Assembly: GCA_028023455.1 (NCBI GenBank)
Contig: JAQFVV010012530.1
Span: forward strand, 3,291,254 to 3,355,253
Direction: 5' to 3'
Source: Epiperipatus broadwayi
Lineage: Eukaryota; Onychophora; Udeonychophora; Euonychophora; Peripatidae
DNA length: 64,000 bases
Part shown: positions 58,611 through 64,000 of the stretch, in pieces
Layout of the letters: every line of letters begins with the position of its first letter
Numbering within the stretch: the first letter of the stretch is position 1
Notes under the pieces: generated by a model
What the model saw: only the letters and a program-made list of their open reading frames with translations
Told to the model about the DNA's origin: nothing
The model's database searches: none
Program-made: the position numbers and the translations under genes

Positions 58611-58815
58611 ATTTAGAGTGGGGAATGTAAAAGAAAGTGGCTAACAGGTTTATCTGGGCATAATTGCTGAGATATTCTTGACTTCGTTTAAGGAGAAGCC
58701 ATAATACATCACATCACATCACATCACATCTTTTATAGTTTTTCTATAAAGAGATACTGGAGATCCATTGATTCTATTGTGTGATATTTAAAGACCGTTT
58801 TTTTACCAACCATAA

Positions 58816-59099
58816 CAACACTACTAGGAATTTCTATATTTTATATTAAATTATCATTTTCATTTAATAATTAAAATCAATATAATTATATAAGATTTTC
58901 AAATAAACAATAATTTTTTATGGTATTAAAATATTGAAAAGTTGAGTATTATATTAACTATATGTAAATTTATTAATTTGCAAAAATATGTATAACTAGA
59001 TAGAGATAAGCAAAATAGATTAATTATTTAAAATTTTATGACTGTATTAGTAGAAATTACGAGTATATACTATTATTTGCCTGATGGTATGTGATGATG
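58816..59099. other. AT-rich intronic spacer
   Basis: No recognisable feature. Confidence 0.5.
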
Positions 59100-59465
59100 A
59101 TATATTAGATGTGATAATATGTTGGACTATTTTCATCATCATTCAGTAAATGTTGAATATTTAGAAAATTTTAAACGTTATTTAAACTTTATACAAACAA
59201 CTTGTTAGTAGTAACGCATAGAGAGACAATACAAGTTAATAATTACAGAACGTTTCAAGTAGTATTATTCTCCACTGTCAGGATACCAACACCTGAAGAA
59301 GAGTGGAGAATAATACTACTTGAAACGTTCTGAAATAACTAATTTTGTGATATTACTAATAAGTTGTTTGTATTTGAAAAGTTTAAATAAAGTTTAAAAT
59401 TTCCTATACATTTAACATTTACTGATAGATGATGGAAATAGTCCAACATATTATACCATATATTA
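59100..59465. mobile_element. Foldback of about 370 bp just upstream of the third exon
   Basis: The inner arms are 31 bp and perfect (59246-59276 and 59302-59332) around a 25-base centre. Outer blocks also pair (tacaaacaacttgttagtag with ctaataagttgtttgta, and gttggactattt with its complement near 59435). No transposase is encoded. It ends about 70 bp before the acceptor at 59536-59537. Confidence 0.85.
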
Positions 59466-59537
59466 TTATTATTTGTTTACAAGAACGTTGTTAATTAAAA
59501 ATATAAAGTAGTTATAAATTTTGGTTTTTTATTTTAG

Positions 59538-59766
59538 TGATACAGGCATAGCAAAATCAAGCTTTATTGTTCCTGACAGTATAACTACGTGGGTAATTAA
59601 TGCAGTAGGGTTGTCGGGTACTAAAGGTATGTGCGTAGCCTCTCCTAAACGAATGACCGTTTTCCAACCGTTTTTTCTTTCCGTCAAATTACCTTACTCA
59701 GTAATTAGAGGGGAACAGACTGAAATAGAAGCGACAGTATTTAATTATGAAGCCTCAGACTTACTG
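59538..59766 (+). CDS. Complement C3-like gene, macroglobulin-domain exon
   Basis: 229 bp after TTTTAG, ending at a codon boundary before GTAATT. Its first base completes an Asp codon with the preceding exon. It reads DTGIAKSSFIVPDSITTWVI, then GTKGMCVASPKRMTV, FQPFFLSVKLPYSVIRGEQ and TEIEATVFNYEASDL. These are conserved landmarks of the alpha-2-macroglobulin/C3 family: PDSITTW, a K-G-x-C-V-A loop, and the PYS-V-x-R-x-E-Q / x-NY segment that begins the next macroglobulin domain. In C3 this follows the alpha-prime N-terminal segment, so exon order is as expected. The next exon was not found before the window ends. Confidence 0.92.
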
Positions 59767-60037
59767 GTAATTATTTTTAAAATTTTAAAAAGATAAAAAA
59801 ATATTCAAAACTCTTTTAAACATTTAATGATATCAGTATATTAGAGGATATTTATAAACCTGTGCACTACATTCACTGCACGAGTGAAAATTTTGCATAT
59901 AAATATATTCAGTAGAAATTTATTTTGCATTAAGTACTGACATAGAAAATCTCAATCATAAAGTGAGATTTGTCAAAGGGTTAGAAAGAGCAACCAAATT
60001 GAGTTAAATTGGATAAATAATTATAACTTTCAAATAA
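59767..60037. other. Start of the following intron
   Basis: Donor GTAATT at 59767. No further feature is visible. Confidence 0.6.
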
Positions 60038-60258
60038 ATACAATTATACTTATTACTTTAAACACTTTATTGCAAATTTTTGTATATAAAGACGGTATTG
60101 CAGTCTTTTTCATATCCCCTACTGATTGCTTTTTTAATTTATACTTTTTTTAAAAAAGAAATAATCAGTAGGAATAAGAAGACTAGAGACAGTGGAAACG
60201 CTTCATGTATAAAGATTTGCAATAAGGTTTTTAAAGTAGGAGTATAATTGTATTTATG
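60038..60258. repeat. Foldback of about 220 bp
   Basis: Arms aatacaattatacttattac and catatcccctactgatt pair with the inverse: aatcagtaggaataagaag near 60163 and gtataattgtatt near 60245. About 100 bp per arm, imperfect. Confidence 0.75.
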
Positions 60259-61129
60259 CGAAATAATATAGCAAAATAAGGAAATAAAAAAGACTTTACC
60301 ATATTTAATTACGATACTCATTTTATAACATATACTTTAATCTTATGAATAAGAACATTTAGAAAAGGCAAATGATCCCTGGATGCATTTCATGTTGAAC
60401 CAGAACTCGGCAAATAACCAAGTTCAACAATTTATACGTCTTTATTATCCTTGTTCTGTATATTATTAGATGCAGAAAAAATGGAATGGAGTTGAATTAA
60501 TTACTCCATGTGGCTTGTTTAATAATATTAGATATATTTTTTTAATTAGTGTTTATAGTTTATTCCTAGGCTAGAAATAATATGATAATTTCTAGCCTAA
60601 GAAATGGTAAGTGCTAATTATTAAAATATGTGCATGGAAGGGATGTTCTCATAGTTATGTTATGCAGTATGTTTGACATCTTCACAATGAATAGTAAAAA
60701 ATGATTAAGAAATGAAGTATATAAAAAAAAGGCTGAAATATTATATTCCTTTAAAACTTCTAATAAGTAATGAGTAACACAAAATATATAAACCTTAAAA
60801 ACAAAATAAATATAAGTTTTGGCCTAAAAGTTTGAATTGTATTGATTAATTGAATAATATCATTTTCAATCCACTGCAAGAATAATCACTTTTTTCTCAA
60901 ACCACAATTTTTTCATCCAAATCATTCAGTTATTTATCTCACTTGAGATTATTTATATCTCAAAGTTTTGAAATTTCATTTAAGAAATTTCTGATCTAAT
61001 TTCATTTCATTCTCCTTATGTTTGTTATATCATTCATTTATTTTGTTTTTGATCATTTATTATTAACCACAACAAATCATTCTATATGTTTCACTGTAGT
61101 ATACAATATCTACATTGTTATTGTATTAA
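60259..61129. other. AT-rich intronic sequence
   Basis: A short hairpin (taggctagaaat..atttctagccta, 60569-60600) and a possible fragment of foldback family 3 (60365-60420). Otherwise nothing recognisable. Confidence 0.5.
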
Positions 61130-61860
61130 GCATCCATGACTGATGAAACATTTATTAAAAACTTTTTATTAAACATATAGGAATATTTTATTTAAAGTAG
61201 TATTTCTACCAAAAACATTCATTCAAGTTTAATTTCTTTCAATGTGTTCTTTATTTATATTAATAATTCCATCAATTATTTTCCATTGTTAACTTCATAT
61301 AATGCCTGGTATAATTTGGAGCAGTTATAGAATAGAAAACTTGGGAATTCAAAGTCTCTGGATCACAATTCCTACATCAGAAAATAAAACAGATTGATTT
61401 TCTTTTACTTTTATTAAATTAACTTCTATAAAAAAATTTTTTTCGAACATCACTTATATATTAGTTACATCTTATCAATGGTTTATCTTAAGTCCAGATT
61501 TCATCTGATAGCAATTTATAATATTTTTTATAGATTTGAAGCATTATCTGCAAAAACATCCATGTTGACATCAAAAGCTTCAATTTTATTGTAGTATGTA
61601 CTTCACAAAACTTGATGTAAAAGATTAAAAAAAATATGTCACTCTTATAGCCAATATCAATACCTTTAATAAATTGCTAATGGTAGTAAAACTGAGAACT
61701 ATAAATAGCCCTCATGATAATTAGTGCTGTTATGGGTTAATAAATAATCTTCAATTTTAACATATTCTGGACATTTTGTTTAATGTCTTAAATGCTTATA
61801 AAAACAAATGTTTTTTATAATCTATAAAACTAACAGAAATGGTAATAATTATCATCATCA
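61130..61860 (-). pseudogene. Degraded RTE LINE fragment
   Basis: A diverged relative of the reverse transcriptase region of RTE copy 2. Shared blocks in the same order include ttattaaaaacttt, tttctaccaaaa.ca.tc, aatcaagtttaatt, ttatattaataa, gttaacttc and ctgcaaaaacatc. No frame remains open. Confidence 0.45.
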
Positions 61861-61869
61861 TCAAATTGT

Positions 61870-62480
61870 TTTATTGTTTGTGAATTCATAAAGAGTTAAG
61901 AACTGGAATGTCAAAAAATTCTGAAAACTTTGCACTTCATACTCTGACATTTTACCATTGCACTGAAACACATAAGGCAAGTAAATAATTGAATGAGTTT
62001 ATCACTTGGGAGTTTATAAAAAAAGTTTTAATAGTGGAAGTACCAGCTCTAGAATTGTTCTGAGGAGTATAGAATCTGATATCCTACTATTACATTAAAT
62101 CAAATAGGGCACCTAAATAAGTAAATATCTTTATTTATTGGAAGTTTATAAGAGGTGCAAGAACTAAAATCAATTCAAAAACCTTATACTCCAGAATATG
62201 ACATATTACAACTGAACTAAACCATACAAGGAAATAAAGATGTTCAAATACTGGAAATACCAGAATTGAAATGAATCTAAGGTATTTACCCTCAAACACT
62301 GCACTAAACTAAGCAGGGCAAACAAATAAGTGAAATTTTTATTGCAAAGGAATTCATAAAAAGAGTGAGCTCTGGAAGTCCAATTAAAATTGATCTCAGA
62401 ACTTTATGCCCTGGAGTCTGACATTTAACCACTGTATTAGGACTACATTTAGCAATGCAAAATAATTGCTCAAATTCATT
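61870..62480 (-). repeat. Degenerate tandem array, unit about 125 bp, tRNA-like
   Basis: About five imperfect units. Each has a sequence of the type gaattcataaa, gag.t..aactggaa, gaactttatgccct, agtctgacatttaaccactg. On the minus strand a unit reads like the head of a tRNA-derived repeat: cagtggttaaatgtcagact (A-box-like) and later a B-box-like part. Consensus quality falls toward the middle. It resembles the + strand units near 20615-20930. Confidence 0.5.
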
Positions 62481-62579
62481 GGACTTTTGTGCAACCTCAC
62501 TTATTATTTGGATATTATCAAATGGGCCCTTTTGAAAGCAATTTAAAATTTTGTTTAACTTGAGCCTCAAGTTCTATTC

Positions 62580-62996
62580 AAATGATTAACAGTGATCTGA
62601 CATACAATTGATAAACAACTAAGATTTCTTCTTGCTTTAGATCTTTTTATAATTGAGATTTTCTTCCAATCATATAACTATTAATTTATTATATATTTTT
62701 ACCAGAAAACTTTTACTTTTTTATTATTTTTATTTTAAAAAACAGGTGCAATGATTTTATCATTTTCCTGAAACTTTTATAATTTTTACATATTTAATTA
62801 CACCATTCATTTTTTAAATGTATATTTTCAAATAAGTATGTCACAATTGTATGGATATTTTGTTTTTCTATATACTTTTGTAAAATTCTTTTATGCCTTA
62901 TATGGTCTATGATCTTATCCTTGTTCTCAAAAATAATTCTATCCCTTTTCTTATTGTCGAATAATTTTCTGTTCACTACTATAATATAATGTATGT

Positions 62997-63039
<43 letters not shown>

Positions 63040-63244
63040 CTAATCTGTGTGCTATTACTAGCAGGTGATTTTTTTAAACAAACATTTAATAATTAGACTA
63101 AATTATGGAATAGTCCAATAAATAATTACAGCAATTTCATCTTTTCAAAGATTATTTAGAAAAAAAATATTATGTTGCTTGATTTAACTGTATTGTTTTA
63201 TAAATATTCTCTTGCTTTTGTTGAGAATAAAATATTAAAACAGG
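62580..63244. other. AT-rich intronic sequence with (AC)n(AT)n
   Basis: (AC)n followed by (AT)n at about 63000-63040. Otherwise nothing recognisable. Confidence 0.6.
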
Positions 63245-63555
63245 CAAAACTCCCTATGCATATTGCCACTGAGTGCAAATCAGAGTAATCAATGGATTCC
63301 AGAAGGCTTGTGCATAAAATCCCCATCTAATGCCTATTCATCCTATATCCCCAGACTAGTTTCTGGCTTGTGCCCTAAGATCTAGATGCAGTGCTCTCAG
63401 ACCCAAGGCTCCTCACTGATGAAGGCCAAAAGCCAAAAATTAGTTTTGGGATATTTGATGAGTCGGCATTAGATGGGGACTTTATGCACAAGCCTTCTGG
63501 CATTCATTGATTACTGTGACGTGCCCTCAGTGGCAATACATATAGAGTTTTGTCT
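63245..63555. mobile_element. Foldback element family 2, copy 4
   Basis: Arms 'tatgcatattgccactgag' and gagtaatcaatgga pair with the inverse at 63490-63545 (cattcattgattactgtga, tcagtggcaatacatat). The interior carries atccccagactagtttctgg, cttgtgcc and the tcactgatgaagg block. The remaining 63556-64000 shows nothing recognisable. Confidence 0.85.
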
Positions 63556-64000
63556 GTTTTAATAACAGTTAAGAGCAAGCATAAAAAATGGTGATCATGT
63601 GATGTTTATTGGTTGAGAATAAAATATTTGTTGACATAAATCTGAAATAGTTGCACTACATATTTTTAATAATGTTGAACAACTAATTTGCTTTTCTGTA
63701 TGATGTGCCTCTTCACAAAACTGTTCTGTTATTTTATAACAAACTTCAGTCCAATTGGTTCCCAATATTTAAATCGTTACAATAATGTCCAATTTTCAAA
63801 TTAATCATCTCTTCATCTTTATTTTTAATTTCATTTCTTTACTTACATGTGACCAATAGTTGTATGGAGTCGTTAAAAAGTTATTATTGAATGTCAACCT
63901 AGGTCCATAATTTATAAAATTCTATTACTTCCTTTCTTTAGTGATGAACCATTGATTTAGGTGATATTTTTGAAGCTATCAGAATAAAAAGGATATAATT

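Larger units (their letters stand above)
54907..58735 (+). mobile_element. 5'-truncated LINE with intact ORF2
   Basis: A non-LTR retrotransposon of about 3.8 kb in the orientation of the host gene. It holds the end of ORF1, a full ORF2 and a short 3' region (cttgacttcgtttaaggaga, agccat) followed by a (CATCA)n-type tail at about 58704-58732. It is inserted in the second unit of a tandem repeat. The clade is not assigned: the SGNH-like ORF1 suggests a CR1-like lineage. Confidence 0.85.
20521..59537 (+). other. 39-kb intron filled with nested mobile elements
   Basis: Bounded by GTGAGT and TTTTAG. The split codon GA|T (Asp) rejoins in frame, giving DVYVDDTG. All LTR elements, RTE copy 2, the ORF2-intact LINE and repeats B and C lie inside it and are listed separately. 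Confidence 0.8.

Overview
This is AT-rich DNA from an invertebrate animal. The evidence is spliced exons of a complement C3-like protein separated by very large introns (about 9.8 and 39 kb), many (AT)n, (AC)n and (TATC)n microsatellites, and a dense load of retroelements (RTE-type and SGNH-bearing LINEs, a Penelope-like element, Ty3-type LTR elements). Base composition and repeats do not fix the phylum. Chelicerates, cnidarians and molluscs are all groups with C3-type genes. Nothing looks prokaryotic.

Host gene (+ strand). Three phase-compatible exons belong to one thioester-protein gene of the C3/C4/C5 type: an anaphylatoxin exon (10392-10547, six cysteines), an exon with a possible convertase-site arginine and an acidic alpha-prime N-terminal segment (20361-20520), and an exon starting the next macroglobulin domain (59538-59766). 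Earlier and later exons, including the thioester, are not visible and presumably lie outside the window.

Layout. 1-10391: upstream sequence with microsatellites, a 2.1-kb solo-LTR-like repeat (copy A), a Penelope-like element 3' end and a large foldback. 10548-20360 (first intron): foldbacks, a palindromic Penelope remnant, a dead RTE LINE (copy 1), a (TATC)n tract and a mariner-like remnant. 20521-59537 (second intron): tRNA-like units, repeat copy C, then a nest of insertions. The oldest is a minus-strand RTE LINE (copy 2). It is split by a 10.2-kb LTR element whose interior is reduced to a Gag-integrase chimera and which itself contains repeat copy B. Next to the LINE 5' end lies a 14.2-kb Ty3-type element with 3.77-kb LTRs. 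Beyond it come several foldbacks, a 5'-truncated LINE with an unbroken 1139-codon ORF2, and a 370-bp foldback ending about 70 bp before the third exon. 59767-64000: foldbacks, a degraded RTE fragment and a degenerate tandem array with tRNA-like segments.

Two points deserve most attention. The Ty3 pol gene contains a 19-base exact match to an Illumina adapter (41431-41449), which I read as an assembly artefact rather than biology. All LTR-type insertions sit in ATAT or (AT)n sequence, so several families seem to share a target preference.
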